Below, one piece after another: positions 7,156 through 15,375 of a DNA stretch of 64,000 nt. The stretch lies in the NCBI GenBank assembly GCA_041658705.1, contig JBAZZT010000001.1, positions 233,362-297,361 of the forward strand, read 5' to 3'. A program made the translations under genes and the position numbers. This DNA is from CAIKNB01 sp041658705 (GTDB lineage Bacteria; Patescibacteriota; Patescibacteriia; 2-12-FULL-60-25). A model generated the notes under the pieces. It did no database searches and had not been told where the DNA came from. It saw only the letters and a program-made list of their open reading frames with translations. Each line of letters starts with the position of its first letter. The stretch's first letter is position 1.

Positions 7156-8226
7156 ATGTTCAAAAAACTTTTTCTCTTAAGCGCAACTGCCTTCGCCTTC
7201 GCCCTTCTCGGCGCAGGTTGCACGAGCACGAGCACCGCTCCCAAAGGACCCGACGGGGGAGTCTGGAAGACTGCCGATCGCGGGCAGACTTGGGTCAGCA
7301 AAAAAGCGCTGGTGAACGGCGCCAAAGTCACGGCCGCTGGCGCGCAACTCTCGGTCCTCGACATGAAGTTCGATCCGCAGGATCGCAACGCCATCTATCT
7401 GGCCACCGCGGAACTGGGTTTGGTCTATTCGTTGGACGGTGGCGATTCGTGGTTGCAAGGCAAGATTCCCGGCGTGACCAAGGCCAACTCCGTGGCCATC
7501 GATCCCAAGAACAAATGCACCCAATATGTCACCAGCGGCAATAAAGTCTTCAAGACCGAGAATTGCGGACGCGATTGGACGCAACCATGGTACGAGCCGC
7601 GGACTGATCTGGTGCTGACCCGCATCATGGTGGACTGGTACAACCCGACCATCCTGTACGCCGGTTCGAGCGATGGCGACGTCTACCGTTCCGACAACGC
7701 GGCGGCATCTTGGCAAAACGTGCATCGCGAACCAGGCGCTCAAGTCACCAGCCTGGTCATGGATCCCAAGGATTCGCGCGCGGTCTATGTCGGCACCAAG
7801 AGCGAAGGTATCTGGAGGACTTCCGACGGCGGCGAGACTTGGGTCAAGATAAAAAAGCAGTTCGGCGATGATCTGGCGGATGGACGGCGCGTGTATCAAG
7901 TCGTGGTCGATCCGGTGGATGCGAATACCATCTATGACGTGTGCAAATACGGCATCCTAAAATCGACCGACGCTGGCGAAACTTGGAAAGCGCTCAACCT
8001 CACTTCGCCTCCGGGCACGATCACCATAAATTCGCTGGCGGTCGATCCCAAAAATAACCAGAATCTGGTCTTCACCGGCGTCTCGACGCTCCAATATACG
8101 ACCGATGGGGGAGCGAGCTGGTCGCCTAAAAAATTGCCCACGACCCAAGCCGGCGCCTTCGTCATGTTCGACCCGGTTGATTCGAACGTCTTGTATCTGG
8201 GCACGATTCCAGTCCCGACGAAATAG
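7156..8226 (+). CDS. Lipoprotein with BNR/Asp-box beta-propeller repeats
   Basis: 356 residues. The signal MFKKLFLLSATAFAFALLGAGC has its lipobox Cys at 22. The rest is a series of about seven Asp-box turns of the S/T-x-D-x-G-x-T-W type: TADRGQTW, LDGGDSW, ENCGRDW, SDNAAASW, SDGGETW, TDAGETW, TDGGASW, each followed by a V-x-x-DP strand (FDPQDRNAIY, IDPKNKC, MDPKDSRAVYVG, VDPVDANTIY). This matches the sialidase/VPS10/YCF48-like propeller fold. In cell-surface lipoproteins such folds usually act as binding or assembly scaffolds; no catalytic sialidase residues are evident. A TAAAAT box lies just upstream of the ATG. Confidence 0.75.
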   Translation: MFKKLFLLSATAFAFALLGAGCTSTSTAPKGPDGGVWKTADRGQTWVSKKALVNGAKVTAAGAQLSVLDMKFDPQDRNAIYLATAELGLVYSLDGGDSWLQGKIPGVTKANSVAIDPKNKCTQYVTSGNKVFKTENCGRDWTQPWYEPRTDLVLTRIMVDWYNPTILYAGSSDGDVYRSDNAAASWQNVHREPGAQVTSLVMDPKDSRAVYVGTKSEGIWRTSDGGETWVKIKKQFGDDLADGRRVYQVVVDPVDANTIYDVCKYGILKSTDAGETWKALNLTSPPGTITINSLAVDPKNNQNLVFTGVSTLQYTTDGGASWSPKKLPTTQAGAFVMFDPVDSNVLYLGTIPVPTK

Positions 8227-8309
8227 AATAGCCAGTAGGCTGTAGGCAGTAGGCAAAAAGGCGAACGAGATTCGTCCTTTTTGATTTAGCCCTGGCTACC
8301 GTCTACCGT

Positions 8310-8334
8310 CAGGGCGCATGGCATGCGCCCCTAC
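8310..8334. repeat. Family B palindrome
   Basis: AGGGCGCATGGCATGCGCCC followed by CTAC, embedded in GTCTACCGTCTACC words between the BNR lipoprotein gene and frr. Confidence 0.85.
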
Positions 8335-8443
8335 CGTCTATCCCCTAAGTTGACGAAAACCCCGAAAAATGGAAAAATGGGCAGGAAATCGATCTTCGAG
8401 CCTCAACTTTAAACTTTAAACTTTGAGCTTTAAACTATTTCCT

Positions 8444-8998
8444 ATGTCCAATCGCCTCGAAGCCGCCAAGCCGGAGTTCACTAAAGTCCTGGAACGTCTG
8501 GACAAGGAATTAAGAAACCTGCGCACGGGACGCGCCAACGCCGCTTTGGTCGAGGACGTCAAAGTCGAGGCTTATGATTCGATGATGGATCTCAAGGGTC
8601 TGGCCGCCGTCTCGGTGCCTGACGCCAAGACCATCCAGATCGAACCGTGGGACAAAGGTTTGGTCAAAGATGTCGAGAAGGCGCTCATCGCGGCGAACCT
8701 GGGACTCACGCCCAACGTTTCAGGCTCCATCATCCGCCTCAACATGCCGCAGATGAACGAAGAGACGCGCCGCGAAACGGTCAAGACGGTCAAGCAAAAA
8801 GGCGAGCAAGCCAAGATCGCCATCCGCAACGTGCGCGAAGCGGCGCGCGAGGGCATCCTGAACGACGAAAAAGCCAATCTCATCGGCGAAGACGAACGAT
8901 TCCGGCTCATGGAACAACTCGACAAAGCCATCAAGGAAGTCAACGACAAAGTGGATGAAACGGTGAACGACAAGGAAGAAGAGATAATGACGATATGA
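8444..8998 (+). CDS. frr: Ribosome recycling factor
   Basis: 184 residues, the usual length. Typical RRF sequence throughout: LDKELRNLRTGRANAALVEDV (about 20-40, containing the conserved RTGRA), the hinge and domain II, then IRLNMPQMNEETRRETVK, KIAIRNVRE and LIGEDERFRLMEQLDK in the long helices. With EF-G it splits the post-termination ribosome. ATG 8444 is chosen over an in-frame start at 8423 because the upstream codons translate the TTTAAACTTT repeat. Confidence 0.97.
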   Translation: MSNRLEAAKPEFTKVLERLDKELRNLRTGRANAALVEDVKVEAYDSMMDLKGLAAVSVPDAKTIQIEPWDKGLVKDVEKALIAANLGLTPNVSGSIIRLNMPQMNEETRRETVKTVKQKGEQAKIAIRNVREAAREGILNDEKANLIGEDERFRLMEQLDKAIKEVNDKVDETVNDKEEEIMTI

Positions 8999-9126
8999 GA
9001 AAAAACTTAAAGTTTAAAGTTTAAAACTTAAAGTTTCACATGAAGGATACGGAAAACAATTCGGCAGATGTGGGTCGTTTATCAAGGGCAGCTTTAAGCT
9101 TTAAGTTTTTAACTTTGAGTTGATTC
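8999..9126. repeat. Word-type inverted repeat (TTAAAGTTTAAA words)
   Basis: Left arm AAAAACTTAAAGTTTAAAGT, right arm AAGCTTTAAGTTTTTAACTT, around an approximately 55-bp unique core. The same words lie at 8404-8438, 18453-18541, 54470-54500 and 62103-62178. Confidence 0.8.
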
Positions 9127-9128
9127 CT

Positions 9129-10511
9129 ATGCCCATCACGCCCGAACGCAAGATGGATCTCTTGGTGTCGCTGTGCAAACGGCGCGGTTTCGTGTTTCCG
9201 GACTCGGAAATCTACGGCGGCTTCGCCAACGCTTGGGATTTTGGGCCGTATGGCACGGAACTCAAGAACAACATCCGCGATGCTTGGTGGAAGCGTTTTG
9301 TGCACGGTCGCGATGATGTCGTAGGCGTGGACACCCCGATCATCCAGCATCCGCGCGTCTGGGAGGCGTCCGGTCATGTGCAGAATTTTTCCGATCCGTT
9401 GGTCGATTGCAAACGTTGTCATCACCGTTTCCGCGCCGACCACCTGCTCGAAGCGCGCCAAGCCGAACCGGGTTACGACAAAGAGCAGCCGCTCGACATC
9501 AAAGACGTGCGCTGCCCCGAGTGCGGCGGCGAACTGACCGACATCCGGCAGTTCAACATGATGTTCAAGACGTTCGTCGGCGTGACTGACGACGCGGCGA
9601 GCGTGGCTTACCTGCGACCCGAGACGGCGGCCGGCATGTTCACGACCTGGAAAAACCTTCGCGATTCCATGCGCAAACGTTTGCCGTTGGGCGTGGCCCA
9701 AGTCGGTCGGGTCTTCCGGAACGAAATCACGCCGGGCAACTTCATCTTCCGCTTGCGCGAGTTCGAACAGATGGAGATCGAATATTTCGTCAAACCGGAT
9801 GACGCGCCGCGGGCTTTCGAGATGTGGTTGGCGGAATATAAGGCTTGGACCAAAGACGTCTTGGGCATCAAAGACGAGCATGTGCAATTCCGCGAGATTC
9901 CGGCTGAAGAACGCGCTTTCTATTCGCGCCGCTCCATCGACCCCGAGTATCTTTATCCTTTCGGCATGAAGGAGTTGGGCGGTTTGGCCAATCGCGCGGA
10001 TTACGATTTGTCGCGGCATCAAGAATTCTCCAAAGAAGATTTGCGTTATATGGATCCGGAGACGGGCGAAAAATTCATCCCGCACGTCATCGAACCGACT
10101 TGGGGACTGACGCGCAGCGTACTGGCGGTGCTGGCGGAACATCTCGACATCGACGAAGCCGAGAGCGCCGAGGGCGAGAGCGAACCGCGCATGGTATTGC
10201 GTTTGCCGCCGCGGCTGGCGCCGGTCAAGCTCGCCGTCTTGCCGTTGCAGAAAAAAGGCGAACTCGCGCCCGTGGCCCAGCAACTGGTCAAAGCTTTGCG
10301 GACACAGGACTTGGTGGTCGAATATGACGACGGCGGATCGATCGGCAAACGTTATCGCCGGCAGGATGAGATCGGCACGCCGTGGTGCGCTACCGTGGAT
10401 TTCGAGTCACTCACCGATCACCAAGTCACGCTGCGCGATCGCGACAGCATGGAGCAAGTCCGCGTGGCCTTGGATGAAGTCGCCGCCTGGGTAAAAAGCC
10501 GCTTAAAATAG
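9129..10511 (+). CDS. glyS: Glycyl-tRNA synthetase (class II, single-chain type)
   Basis: 460 residues of the eukaryotic/archaeal-like alpha2 type, not the split GlyQ/GlyS type. The N-terminus KMDLLVSLCKRRGFVFPDSEIYGG and GFANAWDFGPYGTELKNNI are diagnostic. A zinc-ribbon-like CKRCHH ... CPECGG lies at about 93-140. Motif 2 is in GRVFRNEITPGNFIFRLREF with the EQMEIEYF strand, and motif 3 is in GLTRSVLAVLAEH. The C-terminal 120 residues are the anticodon-binding domain (KLAVLPLQKKGE). ATG 9129 is preferred to TTG 9120. Housekeeping translation gene. Confidence 0.95.
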   Translation: MPITPERKMDLLVSLCKRRGFVFPDSEIYGGFANAWDFGPYGTELKNNIRDAWWKRFVHGRDDVVGVDTPIIQHPRVWEASGHVQNFSDPLVDCKRCHHRFRADHLLEARQAEPGYDKEQPLDIKDVRCPECGGELTDIRQFNMMFKTFVGVTDDAASVAYLRPETAAGMFTTWKNLRDSMRKRLPLGVAQVGRVFRNEITPGNFIFRLREFEQMEIEYFVKPDDAPRAFEMWLAEYKAWTKDVLGIKDEHVQFREIPAEERAFYSRRSIDPEYLYPFGMKELGGLANRADYDLSRHQEFSKEDLRYMDPETGEKFIPHVIEPTWGLTRSVLAVLAEHLDIDEAESAEGESEPRMVLRLPPRLAPVKLAVLPLQKKGELAPVAQQLVKALRTQDLVVEYDDGGSIGKRYRRQDEIGTPWCATVDFESLTDHQVTLRDRDSMEQVRVALDEVAAWVKSRLK

Positions 10512-10590
10512 AGAAAAATTATAAATGCCAAATGACGAATGCCAAATTAATCCTGAATTCGTCATTTGTAATTCGTAATTTATAATTGCC
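10512..10590. repeat. Word-type inverted repeat (AAATGACGAATG words)
   Basis: AATTATAAATGCCAAATGACG on the left and CGTCATTTGTAATTCGTAA on the right form a long hairpin that fills the whole glyS-M16 spacer up to the next ATG. Confidence 0.8.
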
Positions 10591-11865
10591 ATGAAACCCA
10601 TCCCAAAAAAACTCAAAAACGGCATGCCCGTGCTCCTCGTGCCCCAGAAGGGCGCGATTTCCATGACCCTGCTCGTTTTGGTAAAAGTCGGTTCGCGTTA
10701 CGAGACGCGCGAAATCAACGGCGCCTCGCATTTTATCGAACACTTGATGTTCAAAGGCACGGCCAAGCGGCCCACGACCGAAACCATCTCGCGCGAGCTC
10801 GATCGCTACGGCGCGGAATATAACGCCTACACGGACAAGGATCTGACCGGCTACTACATCAAGATGGACGCGGGGCATACGCCGCTGGCCATCGACATGC
10901 TGCACGACATGCTCTTTCATTCCAAATACGACTCCAAAGAAATCGACCGTGAGCGCGGCGTGATCGTGGAAGAGATCAACATGTACGAGGACAATCCGCG
11001 TTCGCACGTGGACGATCTGTTGGAAGAAGTCATGTTCCCCAATTCGACCCTGGGTTGGAACGTCGCGGGACCGCGCGAAGTCATCCGCAGCATCTCGCGC
11101 GACCAGCTCATCGGCTATCGCGACGCCTATTACATCCCCGAGCGCATGACCGTGGTCGTGGCGGGAAAAATCATGCCGGGTACGCTGGCCTTGCTCGAAA
11201 AGACTTTCGGCAGAGTGACGCGCAAAACGGGGGAGGATCAAGCCTTCGATCAATTCGAAACGCCGGCCAAACTTACGACGCCCATCAGCTATCAAGAAAA
11301 AGCCACCGAGCAAGTGCAATTTGCTATGTCGTTTTACGGTTTGAAACTCGACGATCCCAGTTTGCCGGCCGCCGGATTATTGTCCAGCATCTTGGGCGGC
11401 ACCATGTCATCGCGTCTATTCATCCAAATCCGCGAACGGCGCGGGTTGTGCTATTCCATCCACGCCATGCATCAGGCGCGGGAAGACATCGGCATGTTCG
11501 GCATCTTCGCCGGTCTGGAGAAAAAGCGTTTCCATGAAGCGGTAAAGGCGGTCATCAAGGAATTGAAATCCGTGATGCGCGACGGCGTCACTTCCGAAGA
11601 GCTCAAGCGCGCCAAAGACAACATCAAAGGACGCACCACCCTGGCCTTCGAGGATTCGGCGACGCAAGCCGAGTGGTACGGCAAAGAATGGCTTTTCCGG
11701 CGTCGCGTGGAGACTCCCGAAGAGCGTTTGCGCCGTTACGAAAAAGTGACCGGCGCCGAGGTGCGCAAAGTCGCGCGCGCCATCTTCCGTCCCGAGCAAA
11801 TGGCCTGCGCAGTCATCGGCCCTTTCGGTAAACGGGAAAATGTGGCTAAATTGATCAAATGGTAA
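10591..11865 (+). CDS. M16 family zinc peptidase
   Basis: 424 residues. The inverted zinc motif HFIEH (H47, E50, H51) is followed by the distal ligand Glu in GVIVEEINMYEDNP (about 126-132), as in pitrilysin/processing-peptidase M16B proteins. The second half contains the partner domain signature LSSILGGTMSSRLFIQIRERRGLCYSI (R/Y substrate-binding region). There is no signal peptide. Such enzymes degrade peptides as dimers. It lies 7 bp upstream of tpiA and is probably cotranscribed. Confidence 0.93.
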   Translation: MKPIPKKLKNGMPVLLVPQKGAISMTLLVLVKVGSRYETREINGASHFIEHLMFKGTAKRPTTETISRELDRYGAEYNAYTDKDLTGYYIKMDAGHTPLAIDMLHDMLFHSKYDSKEIDRERGVIVEEINMYEDNPRSHVDDLLEEVMFPNSTLGWNVAGPREVIRSISRDQLIGYRDAYYIPERMTVVVAGKIMPGTLALLEKTFGRVTRKTGEDQAFDQFETPAKLTTPISYQEKATEQVQFAMSFYGLKLDDPSLPAAGLLSSILGGTMSSRLFIQIRERRGLCYSIHAMHQAREDIGMFGIFAGLEKKRFHEAVKAVIKELKSVMRDGVTSEELKRAKDNIKGRTTLAFEDSATQAEWYGKEWLFRRRVETPEERLRRYEKVTGAEVRKVARAIFRPEQMACAVIGPFGKRENVAKLIKW

Positions 11866-11872
11866 ACTCGCT

Positions 11873-12628
11873 ATGAAAAAACTCATCATCGCCAACTGGA
11901 AAATGCATTACGGGCCGGTCAAGGCCGGCGCCTGGATCAGGGCGTTCCGCCGCGAACGCTTGCCTAAAGACGTGGATATCGCGGTCGCCGTGCCATTCGT
12001 GTCTTTGGCCGCCGCGCGGTCTTCGCTGGGCCGCGCTTCGATCCCTGCCTTGGGCGCGCAGAACTCCTTTTGGGCTGAAGAAGGTTCATATACCGGCGAG
12101 ACCTCTCCGGGCATGTTGGTCGAATTCGGGACCGAACTCTGCCTGGTCGGCCACAGCGAAAGGCGCTTGAATCTGGGCGAGACCGACGAGATGGTGGCGA
12201 AAAAAGCCGCGGCCTTGCAACGCGCCGGCATCGTGCCTGTGGTTTGCGTCGGCGAAACGGTGACCCAGCGCAAAAAAGGCGAAGCCGCCAAGGCCGTGCG
12301 CCAGCAAGTGCAGGTGGCCATCGCAGGCTTGAAAGGTGACGGACGCGCCCCCGCGGTCCTGGCCTACGAACCGGTCTGGGCCATCGGATCAGGCAAGCCG
12401 TGCTCGCCGCAAGACGTCAAAGAGATGCATGAGGCCATCCGCGGCGTGCTGCAGAAAAAGTTCGGCAGCGGCGCGGCTGACATCCGGATCATCTATGGCG
12501 GATCGGTCGATCCGCGCAACATCAGCGAGTACATGACCACGACCGGCGTCGACGGCGCGCTGGTGGGCGGCGCGGCGCTCGATCCGCGGAGCTTTGGCCT
12601 GTTGTGCCGCGCCGCTGTTCCGGCGTGA
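11873..12628 (+). CDS. tpiA: Triosephosphate isomerase
   Basis: 251 residues with all active-site elements: ANWKMH (N8, K10), LVGHSERR (catalytic His), LAYEPVWAIGSG (catalytic Glu) and the phosphate-gripping IIYGGSVDPRN and DGALVGGAALD near the end. It interconverts DHAP and glyceraldehyde-3-phosphate in glycolysis. The ATG is 7 bp after the M16 peptidase stop. Confidence 0.98.
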   Translation: MKKLIIANWKMHYGPVKAGAWIRAFRRERLPKDVDIAVAVPFVSLAAARSSLGRASIPALGAQNSFWAEEGSYTGETSPGMLVEFGTELCLVGHSERRLNLGETDEMVAKKAAALQRAGIVPVVCVGETVTQRKKGEAAKAVRQQVQVAIAGLKGDGRAPAVLAYEPVWAIGSGKPCSPQDVKEMHEAIRGVLQKKFGSGAADIRIIYGGSVDPRNISEYMTTTGVDGALVGGAALDPRSFGLLCRAAVPA

Positions 12629-12639
12629 GGATGAAAAAA

Positions 12640-12723
12640 AGTATCTAGTATCTGGTAGCTGGTAGCTAGTATAATTTCAATCCCATACCAGCTACTAGCT
12701 ACTGAATACCAGATACCAGCCCC
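12640..12723. repeat. Word-type inverted repeat (AGTATCTGGTAGCTGG words)
   Basis: Left arm TATCTAGTATCTGGTAGCTG and right arm CATACCAGCTACTAGCTACT around AGTATAATTTCAATC. A possible -10 TATAAT lies in the loop (12668-12673). It is the same word family as 3395-3475. Confidence 0.8.
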
Positions 12724-12724
12724 T

Positions 12725-13642
12725 ATGTCTCCCATCCTCTGGATCACCTTGCTGCTCGCCGGAATATCACTCGTCACGTTGTGCGTAATTTTGTTTAGGC
12801 ATTGGCGCGAGATTCGTTTGCTCAACCCTGATTCCATCCAAGAGGAACGCGAAAAGCACAAACGCGACGAACTCATGCTGCACAGATTCGAACGCTTGCG
12901 GGCGGAGAAATTCGGCCCCGTGTCGCACGTCCTGAAGCGCGCGCTGTATCTGCTCAAGACCGCTTATCACGCCGTGTATCTCAAGCTGGTGCGCTTGGAA
13001 AAATTCTACAAGCAAGCAAAGTCGCCTTTTTCCGCCATGGCACCGTCGATCAAAGAGAGGATCAAGCTCTTGCTCGACGATGGACGCTCGCTGGTGCGCG
13101 ACATGAAATGGGCGGATGCGGAACGCCGCTTCCTCGAAGTCTTGACCTTGGATAACCGCAGTCTGGATGCGTACAAAGGCTTGGGCGGGATTTATCTCAA
13201 GCAAAAACTTTATCCGCAAGCCAAGGAGACTTTCGAGTTCCTGCTCAAGTTGCGCCAAGCCGACGATATCGTCTTCGCGGCGCTGGCCGAGATCGCCGAA
13301 GCCGAAGGGGATACGGCGCAAGAAGAAGCGATGCGCAGCGAAGCCGTGGAGTGTCGGCCGCGTCTGGCCAACCGTCAAGCCGAGCTGGCCGAGTATTATC
13401 TGCGCCAAAGCCGACCGCGTGAAGCCTGGCCTCACGCCAAGCGATCCACCGAGCTTGATCCTAAGTCCGCCAAGTACCTTGAACTTTCCGTGGAGGCTGC
13501 TATACTCCTCGGCGATCGCACTGAAGCCCGTAAGCGGTACGATAAACTGCGTTTGGTCAGCGAGGACCGACCCAAGTTGCAGGCGATCAAGGATAAGATA
13601 GACGGGATAGGGGAGACGGTAGCCAGTAGTCAGAAGAAATAA
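12725..13642 (+). CDS. Membrane-anchored TPR protein
   Basis: 305 residues. An N-terminal membrane segment (PILWITLLLAGISLVTLCVILF, about 3-25) is followed by a charged coiled-coil region (EEREKHKRDELMLHRFERLRAEK) and from about residue 110 by four to five tetratricopeptide-like helix pairs with A-x-x-x-F-x-x-V-L and Y-x-x-L-x-x-x-Y motifs (KWADAERRFLEVLTLDNRSL, AYKGLGGIYLKQKLYPQAKE, LAEYYLRQSRPREAWPHAKR). The topology suggests a cytoplasmic scaffold tethered to the membrane. Partners cannot be inferred from neighbours. Confidence 0.75.
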   Translation: MSPILWITLLLAGISLVTLCVILFRHWREIRLLNPDSIQEEREKHKRDELMLHRFERLRAEKFGPVSHVLKRALYLLKTAYHAVYLKLVRLEKFYKQAKSPFSAMAPSIKERIKLLLDDGRSLVRDMKWADAERRFLEVLTLDNRSLDAYKGLGGIYLKQKLYPQAKETFEFLLKLRQADDIVFAALAEIAEAEGDTAQEEAMRSEAVECRPRLANRQAELAEYYLRQSRPREAWPHAKRSTELDPKSAKYLELSVEAAILLGDRTEARKRYDKLRLVSEDRPKLQAIKDKIDGIGETVASSQKK

Positions 13643-13718
13643 GCATTTAGTATTTAGTAGATAGTATTTAGGGTTCAGGCTTAGTCCCTAACTACTAAAT
13701 GCTAACTACTATCTACTC
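13643..13718. repeat. Word-type inverted repeat (TTTAGTATTTAGTAG words)
   Basis: Left arm GCATTTAGTATTTAGTAGAT and right arm CTACTAAATGCTAACTACTA, with a GGGTTCAGGC-like loop. It separates the TPR gene from tRNA-Thr. Confidence 0.8.
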
Positions 13719-13730
13719 TTTCACATTCAC

Positions 13731-13806
13731 GCCGTTGTAGCTCAGCTGGTAGAGCATCTCCATGGTAAGGAGAAGGTCACCGGTTCAATCCCGGTCAACG
13801 GCTCCA
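13731..13806 (+). tRNA. tRNA-Thr (anticodon GGT)
   Basis: Acceptor GCCGTTG/CAACGGC, D arm GCTC..GAGC, anticodon stem TCTCC/GGAGA with loop ATGGTAA (anticodon GGT), T stem ACCGG/CCGGT with loop TTCAATC. CCA is encoded. Confidence 0.97.
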
Positions 13807-13889
13807 TGGAAAATAGAGGGTAGAGAGTAGATGGTAGAGGGTAGCCAACTCTGGCTACAGTCCATCGTCTACAGTCCACCTTCTATCCC

Positions 13890-13975
13890 GGGCGGTTACC
13901 GAAGCGGTCAAACGGGACAGACTGTAAATCTGTTGGCATACGCCTTCCCAGGTTCGAATCCTGGACCGCCCACCA
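13890..13975 (+). tRNA. tRNA-Tyr (anticodon GTA)
   Basis: A class II tRNA with a long variable arm. Acceptor GGGCGGT/ACCGCCC, anticodon stem ACAGA/TCTGT with loop CTGTAAA (GTA), T loop TTCGAAT. CCA is encoded. It lies about 83 bp after tRNA-Thr; a TAGAGGGTAGAG-type word repeat (13811-13885) fills the gap. Confidence 0.97.
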
Positions 13976-13976
13976 C

Positions 13977-14013
13977 GTAAAAGCCGCACTTCATAGGTGC
14001 GGTTTTTACTTTA
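13977..14013 (+). terminator. Terminator after tRNA-Tyr
   Basis: GTAAAAGCCGCAC / GTGCGGTTTTTAC around TTCATAG. The T-run closes the tRNA unit. Confidence 0.8.
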
Positions 14014-14226
14014 CGCGGCTCACGTGGCACGGCCAGACGCAAGAAGCAGCAAGCGAGGCTTTTACGTGCCCCGTGGCGCGTAGTAGCAAAAACCTTTTGC
14101 GCTTTACGGGGCTTCCCATTCGCTGTTCACGTGACACGGCGCTCGCGAGCGCCGTGTCGTGGCACAGCCATCGCGTCGAACGCGATCAAGCAAGCTCCGC
14201 GCAAGCGGAGTTTTGGCTTATGTCAT
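14014..14226. repeat. Palindrome-dense non-coding stretch downstream of tRNAs
   Basis: No gene is seen. It contains the perfect palindrome GACACGGCGCTCG / CGAGCGCCGTGTC (14133-14158), ATCGCGTCGAACGCGAT (14170-14186) and a GCTCCGC / GCGGAGT hairpin (about 14192-14211). The first two have relatives next to tRNA-Pro (23716-23760) and tRNA-Glu (32950-32966). Confidence 0.75.
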
Positions 14227-14262
14227 AAAAAAGACCGGGCCGCGCGGGGCGGTCCGGAAGGG
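14227..14262 (-). terminator. Terminator of the phosphatase gene (minus strand)
   Basis: Read on the minus strand, a CCGGACCGCCCCGCGCGGCC hairpin followed by CGGTCTTTTTT. Nearly the same hairpin ends the next minus-strand gene (14923-14953), so the terminator itself seems duplicated. Confidence 0.8.
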
Positions 14263-14270
14263 GGAGGGGT

Positions 14271-14816
14271 TCAAGGCGAGGCGTATTCAAGGATACGATA
14301 TTCGCCTCGTTTGAGATCGGGAGGAAGCCCGAATTCTGATAGCAGGGTGCACAGCCCGCGGCCGTGACCGACCAGGAGTATCTTGCCGCCCGCTTTCTCG
14401 TCGATGAGCGTTTTCAGAACGTGCATGTGGCGCGCCAAGACGCTATCACGCCGTTCGCCGCCGATACGAAGAAAATCGTAAGCGCGATGGCTATCCCAAC
14501 TTGACGCTATCCAGGCTCCGCATCGTTCTATCGTTTGCTGCCTGGTGAGACCCTCGGCTGTGCCGAAAGAACATTCACGCAGTCTGGCCTCGAGCCGCAA
14601 AGGCACTGCGAGGCGGGTATTGACGATCGCCGCGGTCTGGCTGGCTCGTTTGAGATCGGAGCTGACGATGAGCTCGATGCCTAGGTTGATGAGCAAGTTC
14701 GCCAACTCTTGGGCTTCGACTATTCCCTGCGGGCTCAAAGGAATATCCGTCCGTCCCTGGATGCGACCCTGCGAGTTCCATTCCGTAGTCGTGTGTCGCG
14801 TGAGGACAAATATCAT
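14271..14816 (-). CDS. Histidine phosphatase (phosphoglycerate-mutase-like) superfamily protein
   Basis: 181 residues. The catalytic motif at residues 7-9 is RHT (TRHTTTEWNSQGRIQG), where most members have RHG, so the Gly is replaced. Further hallmarks are DIPLSPQG, VSSDLKRASQTAAI, LRECSFGTAEG (general acid Glu) and the second histidine in ILLVGHGRG. The fold and both histidines suggest an active phosphomonoesterase such as a cobalamin- or nucleotide-pathway phosphatase. ATG 14816 is chosen because GAGG sits a few bases upstream; an in-frame start at 14849 is less likely. Substrate unknown. Confidence 0.85.
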   Translation of the reverse strand: MIFVLTRHTTTEWNSQGRIQGRTDIPLSPQGIVEAQELANLLINLGIELIVSSDLKRASQTAAIVNTRLAVPLRLEARLRECSFGTAEGLTRQQTIERCGAWIASSWDSHRAYDFLRIGGERRDSVLARHMHVLKTLIDEKAGGKILLVGHGRGLCTLLSEFGLPPDLKRGEYRILEYASP

Positions 14817-14922
14817 TTTCGGCCTCTTTCTTGGTTGTTTGTCCCACAAAGGTAATTATCAGAAATATGGAAAGCAGTCAAAGTCAAAACCGCCATGCGC
14901 AGACTTTTATTTTAAGCGCATA

Positions 14923-14953
14923 AAAAAACCGGACCGCGCGAGGCGGTCCGGAA
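14923..14953 (-). terminator. Terminator (minus strand)
   Basis: On the minus strand, CCGGACCGC / GCGGTCCGG with loop CTCGC, then TTTTTTTA. It follows the 14956-15315 gene directly. Confidence 0.85.
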
Positions 14954-14955
14954 GT

Positions 14956-15315
14956 TCAAGTGGTGGCGCAGAGCGCGTGTCCCTGCACGGTTTGCGGATC
15001 GAGTTTCCCCTTGTGTCCGACGGGGAACATGACTGCAAAACCCGCTTGATGGAACTTAATCATGATACGTCCGCGGCTTAGCTCGGTGAGCGGGCAATCC
15101 TGGGCTAAAAAGGGAAAGGGGAAGCCTTGCACCAAAGTCCAGTGTTTGTCATTGGGGTCTTGCTGGGCGAGCCATTCGGTTTCGACACACACCGTCGTGT
15201 CATCGAAGGCGACTGACTTGATCGGGCCGCGTAATACGTAGCCTTGGTAACAGTATTCGATATCGCCTCCGAGGTATCGCGGGAGGCGGTCTCGGACGAA
15301 ACTTTTCCAGTCCAT
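14956..15315 (-). CDS. Small unknown protein, paralogue of the next upstream gene
   Basis: 119 residues. It starts MDWKSFVRDRLPRYLGGDIE, then RGPIKSVAFDDTTVCVETEWLAQ. The same frame (WK-FV---L--YLGGD-E, RGP-KS-A, T-V--E-EW-A--D) appears in the gene at 15376-15768, so the two are tandem paralogues. ATG 15315 is chosen because GGAGG lies six bases before it; an in-frame ATG two codons earlier would overlap that site. There is no signal peptide or membrane segment. The N-terminal half looks like a small beta-rich domain. I do not recognise the family. Confidence 0.6.
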   Translation of the reverse strand: MDWKSFVRDRLPRYLGGDIEYCYQGYVLRGPIKSVAFDDTTVCVETEWLAQQDPNDKHWTLVQGFPFPFLAQDCPLTELSRGRIMIKFHQAGFAVMFPVGHKGKLDPQTVQGHALCATT

Positions 15316-15375
15316 GGCCATCCTCCTGTCTGAAAGTGCAACCTAATTAAGCATCCAGGCCAAGAAAATGTCAAT

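Noticed and set aside
9036..10283. 415-codon minus-strand frame
   Set aside because: Lies opposite glyS, which is unmistakable; no homology-like motifs.
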